A DNA stretch of 64,000 nucleotides from Oceanidesulfovibrio marinus (GTDB taxonomy: Bacteria; Desulfobacterota; Desulfovibrionia; Desulfovibrionales; Desulfovibrionaceae): NCBI RefSeq assembly GCF_013085545.1, contig NZ_CP039543.1, positions 2,418,001 to 2,482,000 on the forward strand, in the 5' to 3' direction. Below, one piece after another: positions 47,475 through 55,353 of this stretch (position 1 is the first letter of the stretch; each line of letters starts with the position of its first letter). Both the position numbers and the translations under genes were made by a program. Below the pieces are notes generated by a model. It saw nothing but the letters and a program-made list of their open reading frames with translations, did not search any database and was not told the origin of the DNA.

Positions 47475-49088
47475 ATGCCCACGCTCCATTGGTTGACACG
47501 CGAAAAGGACCTGGCTGCTTCCGCCCAAGCGCCCTACCGGCTACTTGAGGCGGTCGAGACATACGGCGATGATCCGCATACCGAGAACATGTTGATCCAG
47601 GGGGATAACCTGGACGGCTTGAAAGCGCTCTTGCCCTTTTATGCAGGTAAGGTGAAGTGCGTATATGTTGACCCCCCATTTAATACTGGCCAGGCATTTG
47701 AACACTATGACGACAACATAGAGCACTCAATTTGGCTAGGAATGATGTACGCAAGATTTGAGCTAATCAGGGACTTACTCTCCGTGTCTGGAACATTAGT
47801 AGTCCACCTAGATGATGAAGAATTAGCATATTGTACTATTATATTAGACGAAATATTTGGCAGAGTAAACAGAATCAACCTTTGTACTTTTAGGCAGGGA
47901 GCTGCCGTCGGCCATAAATCCATCAACCCTGGGGTCGTGACTGTAACCAACTATCTACTTATATATGCCAAGGACAAATTAAGCTCCTGGGTTCCTAACA
48001 AGGTTTACACCAAAAGGGATAGAGACAAGCGCTATTCATCCTACATAGAAAACTATGATGCTAACTATAAGGATTGGAAGCTAATTCCCCTTTCTCAGGC
48101 TTTAGCGAAAGAGCTTGGCATCAAAAAATCTAACTTAAAAAAAGAGCTTGGTGATAACTATGAAGAAGTAACAAACAATTTTGTTATGAAAAATGCACAT
48201 CGCGTTGTTCAGTCTGTTTCTCCAGCTTATAACAGCGTCGGTCAAGGGACACGCAATATAATAGATTTATCAAAACAGCATCCTGAAACACTTTTCCTCC
48301 AATCCCGTGAAGGTTATTCGGACATTTACCTTAAGGATGGGAAAAGATGGCTTTTTTATAAAAGCAAATTAAAAGAGATTGATGGGGAATTAGTGTCAGG
48401 AGAACCATTAACAAACTTATGGGACGATCTACTATCAAACAATTTGCACAATGAAGGCGGAGTCAAGTTTCCCAAAGGGAAAAAGCCTGAATCCTTAATA
48501 CAGAGAGTCTTAAGTCTTTTTACTGAGCCAGGAGAAGTAGTTCTAGATTCGTTTCTTGGTTCTGGAACGACTGCTGCTGTTGCCCACAAAATGAATCGAA
48601 AGTACATTGGTATTGAAAACGGTGAACATGCTGCGAGTTTATGCATTCCTCGTTTGCAACGTGTAATTGAAGGCGAACAGGGGGGTATTTCGAAGGCCGT
48701 CAACTGGCAAGGCGGGGGATCGTTCCGCTTCTACCGCTTGGGCGAGCCGGTCTTTGACGAAGCCGGGCGAATCAATCCCGCAATCCGTTTCCCTGCCCTG
48801 GCTGCTCATATCTGGTTCTGCGAGGTCAGAAGCCCTTACACTGGCACGCCGGATTCTCCGCTTCTGGGCATCCATGACGGCGTAGCCTATTACCTACTGT
48901 TCAATGGCATCCTCGGAGACAAGACAATTGACGGCGGCAACGTGCTGACCACGCCCATTTTGAAGAACTTGCCGGAACACGATGGCCCGAAAGTCATCTA
49001 CGGCGAAGGCTGCCGGTTTGGCGAAGCACGGCTCAAGAAAGAGCGCATTACGTTCAAGCATATTCCATACGACATCAAGGCCCGGTAG
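47475..49088 (+). CDS. Type III restriction-modification DNA methyltransferase (Mod)
   Basis: 537 residues. Beta-class N6-adenine methyltransferase order: catalytic DPPFN (66-70), WLGMMYARFELIRDLLSVSGTLVVHLDDEE, then after ~250 residues the SAM motif DSFLGSGTTAAVAHKMNRKYIGIE (~356). The intervening part is the target-recognition region; its DNA (about 47,830-48,620) is clearly more AT-rich than both flanks. The C-terminal ~150 residues return to high GC. It methylates one strand of an asymmetric site and pairs with the Res subunit 3 bp downstream. Confidence 0.94.
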   Translation: MPTLHWLTREKDLAASAQAPYRLLEAVETYGDDPHTENMLIQGDNLDGLKALLPFYAGKVKCVYVDPPFNTGQAFEHYDDNIEHSIWLGMMYARFELIRDLLSVSGTLVVHLDDEELAYCTIILDEIFGRVNRINLCTFRQGAAVGHKSINPGVVTVTNYLLIYAKDKLSSWVPNKVYTKRDRDKRYSSYIENYDANYKDWKLIPLSQALAKELGIKKSNLKKELGDNYEEVTNNFVMKNAHRVVQSVSPAYNSVGQGTRNIIDLSKQHPETLFLQSREGYSDIYLKDGKRWLFYKSKLKEIDGELVSGEPLTNLWDDLLSNNLHNEGGVKFPKGKKPESLIQRVLSLFTEPGEVVLDSFLGSGTTAAVAHKMNRKYIGIENGEHAASLCIPRLQRVIEGEQGGISKAVNWQGGGSFRFYRLGEPVFDEAGRINPAIRFPALAAHIWFCEVRSPYTGTPDSPLLGIHDGVAYYLLFNGILGDKTIDGGNVLTTPILKNLPEHDGPKVIYGEGCRFGEARLKKERITFKHIPYDIKAR

Positions 49089-49091
49089 CCC

Positions 49092-51728
49092 ATGTTCCAG
49101 CTCAAGACGTACCAGCACGAAGCATTGAAGGCCCTGGAGACGTACTTAGAAAACGCCCGCCTTTCCGGCGATCCGAAAAAGGCGTTTGAAGAATTCATAG
49201 CGGCCCATCCAACAGACACGGGACAACAGAGCTACCTTATTCGGCGTGGCATGGACGGCGTGCCGTATGTGTGTCTGCGTTTGCCCACGGGTGGCGGCAA
49301 GACCGTACTTGCCTCGCATTCTATCGAGGTCGCTGCCAGGGCATATCTTGAGCAGGAATACCCGGTGGTGCTGTGGCTGGTCCCCACGAACACGATTCGC
49401 GAACAGACTATCGAAGCGCTCAAGCAGAATGACCACCCCTACCGTGAAGCGATAGACAATGCTTTTGATGGTCGCGTCTCTGTCTTCGATATTGATGAAG
49501 TAACGCAGATCAGACCCAAGGACCTGGAAGACAAAGTAAGCGTCATCGTCGGAACACTCCAGACTCTTCGTGTTAAAAAGACTGAAGAGAGGCGAATCTA
49601 CGCCCACAACGAAAACTTCGAGCCACATTTCGCCAAAATTCCTTCGGGTATGCCAGGACTGGAGAAAGCGGAAGACGGCACCATAAAGTTTTCCTTCGCC
49701 AATATTCTGCACTATCATCGCCCGCTCATCATCATGGATGAGGCGCACAAAGCCACCACCTCCCTTTCCGCAGAGACTGTTGAACGCATCAACCCATCCT
49801 GCGTTATCGAGTTCACGGCTACGCCCATTACGGGCAATGTATTGTACCGAGTGACGCCTACCGAGTTGAAAGCGGAAGAAATGGTCAAGCTGCCCTTCAT
49901 GCTGACCGAGCATGAGAACTGGCGCAACGCCGTGAACAGGGCGGTGACTGAGCGCCGGGAGCTGGAAGCACTCGCCACAGGAGATGCCAACTATATCCGG
50001 CCCATTGCCCTGATACAGGCGGAGCCCAAAGACGGTGAAGCAACCGTCGAAGTCATTAAAGCGCACCTCATGGAAAATGAGAATGTCGCAGAATCCTCAA
50101 TCGCTATCGCCACAGGCAACCAACGCGAGTTGGACGGCATCAACCTGTACGACAAGCGTTGTCCGATCAAATACGTCATCACCATCCAGGCCCTAAAAGA
50201 AGGTTGGGATTGTCCTTTTGCGTATGTCTTCTGTTCAGCGCAGCGTGTCCGCTCCGCCGTGGACATCGAACAGTTGCTTGGCCGGGTCATGCGCATGCCC
50301 TACGCCAAGAGACGGCAGATCGAGGAATTGAACAAGGCGTATGCCCATGTCATTTCACCCGGATTTGCCGAAGCTGCTCAGGAAATGCATGACAAGCTCA
50401 TCAACATGGGCTTTGAAGACGAAGAAGCGCTCGACAACATCTATCCGATGCAAGGAACCTTTGAGGGTTTTGAAGACACCCCTCTTGGAAGGGTCTTGCA
50501 GGAGCCGCCGGCCTTGGTGCTTGAAGCGGAAGCAATGCCCGACCTGAGCAGGGTGAACAGTTTTGACGGGGATCGGCTCCACATCCAAGAAGTTGATGGC
50601 AAGTATCAAATACGAATTGCCGGGGATATCTCCCAAGACCAGGTTGAAGAACTCGTAAGCGCGTTTCCCGAATCGGAGCAACCAAAGACCCGCAGAACCA
50701 TCGAAATCCATCGTTACAAGTTTCAACGGGAACTGCCCCCGTATGAACAAGGGGTGGGATTCGCCGTGCCGCTTTTGGGCGTCATGGTCGAAGGCGATCT
50801 GGAGCTAGCAAGCCCGGATTTGTGTTTGGAACTGCACGGCTGGGATTTGCTCGACTATCCTGCCCAATTCGAAGGCAATGAGTTCGTTTACAACGAAGAA
50901 TCCAGGACGTTTGAATTCGATATCAAGGGCAACAAGGTCGAGTATTCGCTTGCGGATGAAACACCGATTTATCAACGCGGCTACCTGAGCGACAGGTGGG
51001 ACGAACCGCGCCTTGTGCGTTGGCTGGACAAAGAGCTTCACAAAATGGGCGAGGGAGCCGAGTTCCGCCAGGAAGTCATGCTCGAATTCATACGCCGTTG
51101 CGTGGCTTCTCTACTAAACTCAGGCGACTTTGATATTCTTGCGCTGGTCCGGGCGAAGTTCCTTCTTGCAAAAGCTCTCTTCGAGAAGATTCGCCGGTAT
51201 CGGCAACAGGCATACGCGAGGGGATTTCAGGCCACCTTGCTTGAGGGTGGGGCAACGGTCGAAACGAGCTTTTCATTCAGCTTTGATTTCAGGAATAGCC
51301 CCTATCCTTCTGCTGGCGAGTCCTATCGAGGGGCATACAGATTCAAGAAGCATTATTACGGGAATGATCGTATCCGGGACCTGAAGGACGGCTCTGAGGA
51401 ATTCCACTGTGCCCAAGCCATCGACGCCGCAAAAGAGGTCAAGCATTGGGTCCGGAACCTGCCTTGGGGCAAAGAGTTTTCTTTCAGGCTGCCGACCTCA
51501 ACAGATTTTTTCTATCCGGACTTTGTTGCCGAGCTTGAAGACGGACGGCTCTTAGCGGTGGAGTACAAAGGCAGGCATATCCAGGACACTGCCGACACTC
51601 GCGAAAAGGACAACATCGGCAAGCTCTGGGAAGCCAAGAGCGGCGGACGATGCCTTTTCCTGCTTGGGGTGAATGAAGATGAAGCGGGGCGAGATATTTT
51701 CGCTCAGATTCAAGCGAAGTTGAGTTGA
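49092..51728 (+). CDS. Type III restriction endonuclease subunit (Res), helicase-nuclease
   Basis: 878 residues. Superfamily 2 motifs: I LPTGGGKT (64-71), Ia WLVPTNTIREQT, II MDEAHK (~215-220), III EFTATP, and VI VDIEQLLGRVMRMPYAKRR. A PD-(D/E)xK-type nuclease at the C-terminus: YPDFVAELEDGRLLAVEYKGR (~807-826). With Mod it forms the complex that cleaves unmodified DNA after ATP-driven communication between two sites. All motifs intact. Confidence 0.94.
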   Translation: MFQLKTYQHEALKALETYLENARLSGDPKKAFEEFIAAHPTDTGQQSYLIRRGMDGVPYVCLRLPTGGGKTVLASHSIEVAARAYLEQEYPVVLWLVPTNTIREQTIEALKQNDHPYREAIDNAFDGRVSVFDIDEVTQIRPKDLEDKVSVIVGTLQTLRVKKTEERRIYAHNENFEPHFAKIPSGMPGLEKAEDGTIKFSFANILHYHRPLIIMDEAHKATTSLSAETVERINPSCVIEFTATPITGNVLYRVTPTELKAEEMVKLPFMLTEHENWRNAVNRAVTERRELEALATGDANYIRPIALIQAEPKDGEATVEVIKAHLMENENVAESSIAIATGNQRELDGINLYDKRCPIKYVITIQALKEGWDCPFAYVFCSAQRVRSAVDIEQLLGRVMRMPYAKRRQIEELNKAYAHVISPGFAEAAQEMHDKLINMGFEDEEALDNIYPMQGTFEGFEDTPLGRVLQEPPALVLEAEAMPDLSRVNSFDGDRLHIQEVDGKYQIRIAGDISQDQVEELVSAFPESEQPKTRRTIEIHRYKFQRELPPYEQGVGFAVPLLGVMVEGDLELASPDLCLELHGWDLLDYPAQFEGNEFVYNEESRTFEFDIKGNKVEYSLADETPIYQRGYLSDRWDEPRLVRWLDKELHKMGEGAEFRQEVMLEFIRRCVASLLNSGDFDILALVRAKFLLAKALFEKIRRYRQQAYARGFQATLLEGGATVETSFSFSFDFRNSPYPSAGESYRGAYRFKKHYYGNDRIRDLKDGSEEFHCAQAIDAAKEVKHWVRNLPWGKEFSFRLPTSTDFFYPDFVAELEDGRLLAVEYKGRHIQDTADTREKDNIGKLWEAKSGGRCLFLLGVNEDEAGRDIFAQIQAKLS

Positions 51729-51905
51729 AAAACCAAGTTCATATTCGAGCTGTCTCCCTGTTTTGGGAAATAACCCCATGGAGATGGATGTCAAACCTTC
51801 ATGGAGTTATATTTCATGGTCCTCGAAACACAAAACGTTGACCTACTATGCCGGAGACAATCAGGGCTACTTAGTCCGATGACGTCCGATACCGAGCAGA
51901 AAAAA

Positions 51906-51927
51906 TTGTGAGTACTTTTGTGAGTAC
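51906..51927. repeat. Right arm-type integrase sites
   Basis: TTGTGAGTAC at 51906 and again at 51918, 12 bp apart, matching the left pair in sequence and spacing. Confidence 0.72.
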
Positions 51928-51990
51928 AATCCAACATAACAGAAATACTATGCCATCTATTTCCGTGGGATAGACTCATAATTCGGCGCA

Positions 51991-52005
51991 TCCCTGGCGC
52001 GCCAA
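51991..52005 (+). repeat. attR of the tRNA-Arg island
   Basis: TCCCTGGCGCGCCAA, identical to the tRNA-Arg 3' end at 39649. Confidence 0.9.
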
Positions 52006-52067
52006 TTCTCTTTCCACAAAGACAGCACATGCGCTGACGCCACCCAGATAGATGGCGTCTGCCCTGC

Positions 52068-52841
52068 TCACTCCTCGGAGTGGAACGTATCCGACGGGTC
52101 GAGGACCTCGCCCTCTTCGTCGGCCGCGTCCGGATCGGTCTCTATCTCCTCACCCTGGAACAGCTCTTCCTCCTCGGTCTCGCGCTCCGGGATTGTACGG
52201 TTCGTTCTTCTCGGCGGATTGAGCGGACGTTCCACGCGGGTGTCGTCCACATAGTCCTCGAACCCGAGCTCCTCGCGCACCACGTTGCGCAGGGCCTCGT
52301 GCGCATCGTGGCCGGGCAGCATGCCGCTGAGCCGGAGACGGCCGCCGGTGAACTCCACGTCCAATGAGTCCATGGACACGCGTCCGTCGTAGTTAAGCGC
52401 ATCCACCACCCGCAGAGCTATGGCCGCGTCGTCCAGCCCGACGAACTCGTCCGGAAGGGTCACGCCTTCGCCTTCCTCGGCCTCGGTTCCGGGCTCCCCC
52501 TCGTGTGCTTCGACATGCCTGCGGCAGTACTGCGCCCAGGGCTTGGCGCGCAGGCGATCCTGGGAAATCTCTTTGCCGCAGTCCAGGCAATGTCCATAGC
52601 TGCCGTTGGCAATGCGCTGCAGGGCTTCGTCCACCAGCACGAACTCGTCGTCCATGCGGTCCTGCATGGAAGAAAGGGCGCGGCGTTCGTCTTCGTTGCG
52701 GGCCATCTCCTCGGGCTCGGCCTGCTCGACGTGGAGTTCCTGCCGGCGTTCCGCCAGCGTCTGCCTCTGGTTCAGGAGCATGGTGCGCCGCTCTTCCAGA
52801 TCATCCTGCAACTCTTTCAAATCACTTGCGTTCAAAGTCAT
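52068..52841 (-). CDS. DksA/TraR zinc-finger protein fused to a BON-like domain
   Basis: 257 residues. The N-terminal ~80 residues are coiled coil (LKELQDDLEERRTMLLNQRQTLAERR). The DksA-type finger follows, CLDCGKEISQDRLRAKPWAQYCRRH: Cys85, Cys88, Cys106 and His109, so the fourth ligand is His instead of Cys. Residues ~136-205 look like a BON domain (IALRVVDALNYDGRVSMDSLDVEFTGGRLRLSGMLPGHDAHEAL). The C-terminal 50 residues are highly acidic. DksA proteins act in the RNA-polymerase secondary channel; the BON-like addition is unusual. Confidence 0.85.
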   Translation of the reverse strand: MTLNASDLKELQDDLEERRTMLLNQRQTLAERRQELHVEQAEPEEMARNEDERRALSSMQDRMDDEFVLVDEALQRIANGSYGHCLDCGKEISQDRLRAKPWAQYCRRHVEAHEGEPGTEAEEGEGVTLPDEFVGLDDAAIALRVVDALNYDGRVSMDSLDVEFTGGRLRLSGMLPGHDAHEALRNVVREELGFEDYVDDTRVERPLNPPRRTNRTIPERETEEEELFQGEEIETDPDAADEEGEVLDPSDTFHSEE

Positions 52842-52882
52842 CGTATGTCGTCTCCCTTTCCCGGTTCATCGGCCTATGCGGC

Positions 52883-52913
52883 AAAAAGACGGCCTCCTCG
52901 CCAGGAGGAGGCC
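52883..52913 (-). terminator. Terminator of the P460 operon
   Basis: GGCCTCCTC (52891-52899) pairs with GAGGAGGCC (52905-52913), followed on the minus strand by GTC and TTTTT. Confidence 0.87.
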
Positions 52914-52939
52914 TGCCGCAGTGGCGTGAAGCCGGGAGG

Positions 52940-53428
52940 TTACTTCCAGCTGAACAGCCAGTCCTTGTTCGCAACCCGAGCGTGACAGTCCATGCAGTCG
53001 CCTACCTTGCCCTCGGCCTGGATAGTTCCATCCGGCGCGTAGGACAGGTAGAACCAGTCACCGTTGTCCGGATCAAAGCCCGCCTTTTTGTACATCAGGG
53101 TCACCGCCGTCAGGGTTTTGGACGGGTCGAAGTTCTCTTTGAGCACGATGGAGCCTTCCTGGACTGGCATCTGCCCGGCCTGGATGGACTCCAGGGCCAG
53201 CTTGTTCACGTAGATGTTCACGAACTCGCCATGGGCGCGGGAGCCTTCCTGCATGGCGTGCGTTCCCGGCCACAGCTCCCACTGTTCGTAGGGGTCCTGC
53301 TTGGTCAGATAGTTGTAAAGAGCGGGCCCATCCGCCGGTGGCATGTCGGATGCGTCCAGCCCAGCCGGGCCCAGCCAGAACACCAGGCCGAACACGATGG
53401 CGGCGAGTGCGGAATAAAACGTACGCAT
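52940..53428 (-). CDS. Cytochrome P460-family protein (exported, one heme c)
   Basis: 162 residues from the ATG at 53428 (AAAGGAGTGACA before it). Signal or anchor helix at 1-26. P460 pattern: WPGTHAMQEGSRAHGEFVNIYVNKLALESIQAG, VLKENF, TLMYKKAGFDPDNGDWFYLSY, and CMDCH (145-149) for covalent heme. P460 cytochromes oxidise hydroxylamine or react with NO. The enzymatic Lys-heme cross-link cannot be judged from sequence alone. Last gene of a three-gene unit with a flavoprotein reductase. Confidence 0.88.
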   Translation of the reverse strand: MRTFYSALAAIVFGLVFWLGPAGLDASDMPPADGPALYNYLTKQDPYEQWELWPGTHAMQEGSRAHGEFVNIYVNKLALESIQAGQMPVQEGSIVLKENFDPSKTLTAVTLMYKKAGFDPDNGDWFYLSYAPDGTIQAEGKVGDCMDCHARVANKDWLFSWK

Positions 53429-53485
53429 TGTCACTCCTTTCATACTCTTGCAATATTGGTTCGTTATGACCCCGAAAGCTCTGGC

Positions 53486-53578
53486 CTACGCTATGCGCAG
53501 CCACGTCATCACCACGGCGCAGACCACCAGCACTGCGACGACAATGGCCCAGGCCCGTTGCATGCGTTTCTTTCTCAT
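53486..53578 (-). CDS. Small single-span membrane peptide
   Basis: 30 residues from the ATG at 53578, with AAGGAAG 7 nt upstream: a basic start (MRKKRMQRAW) and a hydrophobic helix (AIVVAVLVVCAVVMTWL), ending LRIA. It lies between the reductase and P460 genes in the same direction, 13 bp after the reductase stop. The topology is N-in. It may anchor or assemble the pair; CcoS/CydX-like roles are analogies only. Confidence 0.6.
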   Translation of the reverse strand: MRKKRMQRAWAIVVAVLVVCAVVMTWLRIA

Positions 53579-53591
53579 GGCGTCTTCCTTC

Positions 53592-54908
53592 TCAATCCAG
53601 CAGCAGAAACTCTTCGCGGCGGATGCGGCTCATGGGCACGCCGAGCTCGGTCAGCGAACCGAGCACTGCCTTGGCCATGCCCTCCGGACCGCAGACGAAA
53701 AACACCGCCTCATCCAGCATGCCGGCGCAACACTCGCGGATAAGCGCCGTGTCTATGTGTCCGCGGGAGCCGCTCCAGCCCTCGTCCGGCCTGCTCAGCA
53801 CGTAGGTCACGTCCAGCCGCGGCCTGTCGCCCTCGACCAGGGCGTCCAGCTCCGCGCGGAACACGATGTCCGCCTCGGTCTTGCAGGCGTAGAGCAACGC
53901 CACCCGGCGGTCCGCGCCTGTATCGGCCATATGGCGGAGCATGGCGCGCAGCGGCGTGATACCGATGCCGCCGGCTATGAACACCAGGGGAACCTCCGCG
54001 TCCTCAAACACGTAGGAGTACCTGCCGAAGGGCCCATGCACGCGGGCGGTATCGCCGGGGGCGATGGAGCCCACATGGCGGGTGAAGTCCCCGGACTCCT
54101 TGATGGTGGAGGCGATGATCGCCGCCTCCGTGGGGCTGGAGGAGATGGTGAAGTGGTGCTCCTCTTCGGGAACGTGGTCGCTGCGGAAGGTAAGAAAATG
54201 GAACTGGCCCGGTTCGTAGCGGGGCGAGCGACCATCCGGCGGCGCCAGAGTCACGGTCCAGACATTCTGCGCCGCCGGCTCCACGGAGCGCACAGTGTAG
54301 CGCGGCAGCCTTTTGGGCCTGATGAACCGGTGGTAAACGAACACCCCGGCCGAGCCCAGCAGCGCCACCACCCACAGCTCGCGCATGCCCGGCACATACT
54401 TGAGGTCGCCGCCGATGAAGTAGCTGTGCACCGCGGCGAGCACCAGGATCGTGGGAGCCAGGATGTCGTGCAGGCGTCGCCAGCGCTCGAAATCGAGGCC
54501 AAGACGCTTGCGGAAGAGCGAGGCCCCGGCCTGGATCAGGAGCAGCAGGAGCGCTGCCTTGCCCAGCCAGATCTCCCACGGCACGCTGAGGGACGTGAGC
54601 AGCTTGAGCCCGCGCCCGCCCAAGGCCAGGAGCAGGGGGTGGGCGATGATCAGACAGAGAGCCGTCACGCCCATATACTTGTGGAAATTCACAACCATAT
54701 CCAGGCCGTACGGCTCTGTTATCTCCCGGAACCGGCCGGCAAGGACAGGCTGGAGCAAGAGCACGGCGAAGACGATGAGCGCGAAGGACCGGCCAAGCTC
54801 GTAGATGTAGTCGGCATAGCCGCCCAGAGATCCAAACACCGTGACCACGGCAAGCGGGACAAGGGCGAGCGCGGCGTAGGCAATGACCGGCAGCACACTA
54901 TTTCTCAT
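53592..54908 (-). CDS. Ferric-reductase-like transmembrane flavoprotein (FAD/NAD domain)
   Basis: 438 residues from the ATG at 54908 (GGAG 6 nt upstream; an ATG at 54920 has poor spacing). About six N-terminal helices, with His pairs that may hold heme: FHKYMGVTALCLIIAHPL and RLHDILAPTILVLAAVHSYF. The C-terminal half is an FNR module: FAD site HHFTISSSP, NAD site GGIGITPLRAML, and CGPEGMAKAVLGSL. It moves electrons from NAD(P)H across the membrane. The cytochrome P460 partner suggests a periplasmic electron acceptor. Confidence 0.9.
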   Translation of the reverse strand: MRNSVLPVIAYAALALVPLAVVTVFGSLGGYADYIYELGRSFALIVFAVLLLQPVLAGRFREITEPYGLDMVVNFHKYMGVTALCLIIAHPLLLALGGRGLKLLTSLSVPWEIWLGKAALLLLLIQAGASLFRKRLGLDFERWRRLHDILAPTILVLAAVHSYFIGGDLKYVPGMRELWVVALLGSAGVFVYHRFIRPKRLPRYTVRSVEPAAQNVWTVTLAPPDGRSPRYEPGQFHFLTFRSDHVPEEEHHFTISSSPTEAAIIASTIKESGDFTRHVGSIAPGDTARVHGPFGRYSYVFEDAEVPLVFIAGGIGITPLRAMLRHMADTGADRRVALLYACKTEADIVFRAELDALVEGDRPRLDVTYVLSRPDEGWSGSRGHIDTALIRECCAGMLDEAVFFVCGPEGMAKAVLGSLTELGVPMSRIRREEFLLLD

Positions 54909-55353
54909 TGAAATCTCCATACTTCCTTATAAAAATAGCGCCCGCCGCATGCCATGATGAAGGGCAGAAAGCAGGGGGTTATCAGGCACGGCACGGGCGC
55001 AGACGCTGCCATTTCCATGCCTGCCGGAGCATGCCGTTCGGGTATTCCGGCCGGTTCTTCCACGCCTCCACGGGGTGCATCTTTCGGGCGGTGGGCTGGT
55101 GTTCTCCGGGGCGACGCCTGCGCCATCGTAATTTCGCTCGGGTAGTGACGTCGCCCTCGCGGTGCGCACCTGCCGCGCCGTTCCTGCTCCGGGTGGAACA
55201 TTCAGCACTATTTGCACCGTATTTGATTCCATTCCCGATTGGTTCAGTTTCCCCCCGGAATTCCGAGCCTTTTTTCGGTACTTCTCGCTCACTTTTTTTG
55301 GTGGTACAGAACGTACCCTAATCCGTCTTTCACCCTTTCTATGGAGTGGCACT
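54909..55353. other. Divergent region between reductase and GGDEF genes
   Basis: About 445 bp. The 55162-55353 part is open in the GGDEF frame but lacks features of the protein, and a better start lies at 55354. No other gene or box assigned. Confidence 0.4.

Larger units (their letters stand above)
39649..52005. mobile_element. Integrative island in tRNA-Arg(TCT), ~12.4 kb
   Basis: Bounded by 15-bp direct repeats of the tRNA 3' end. Internal order: P4-type integrase, unknown protein, AlpA, primase/DUF3987, TubC-docking-like small protein, Fic (opposite strand), Type III methyltransferase and restriction subunit. No capsid, conjugation or relaxase genes are visible, so it is likely a satellite or mobilizable island that relies on a helper. 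All parts look intact. Confidence 0.92.
51729..52067. other. Right end of the island
   Basis: About 340 bp without a gene. Holds the right arm-type repeats and attR. Confidence 0.6.
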
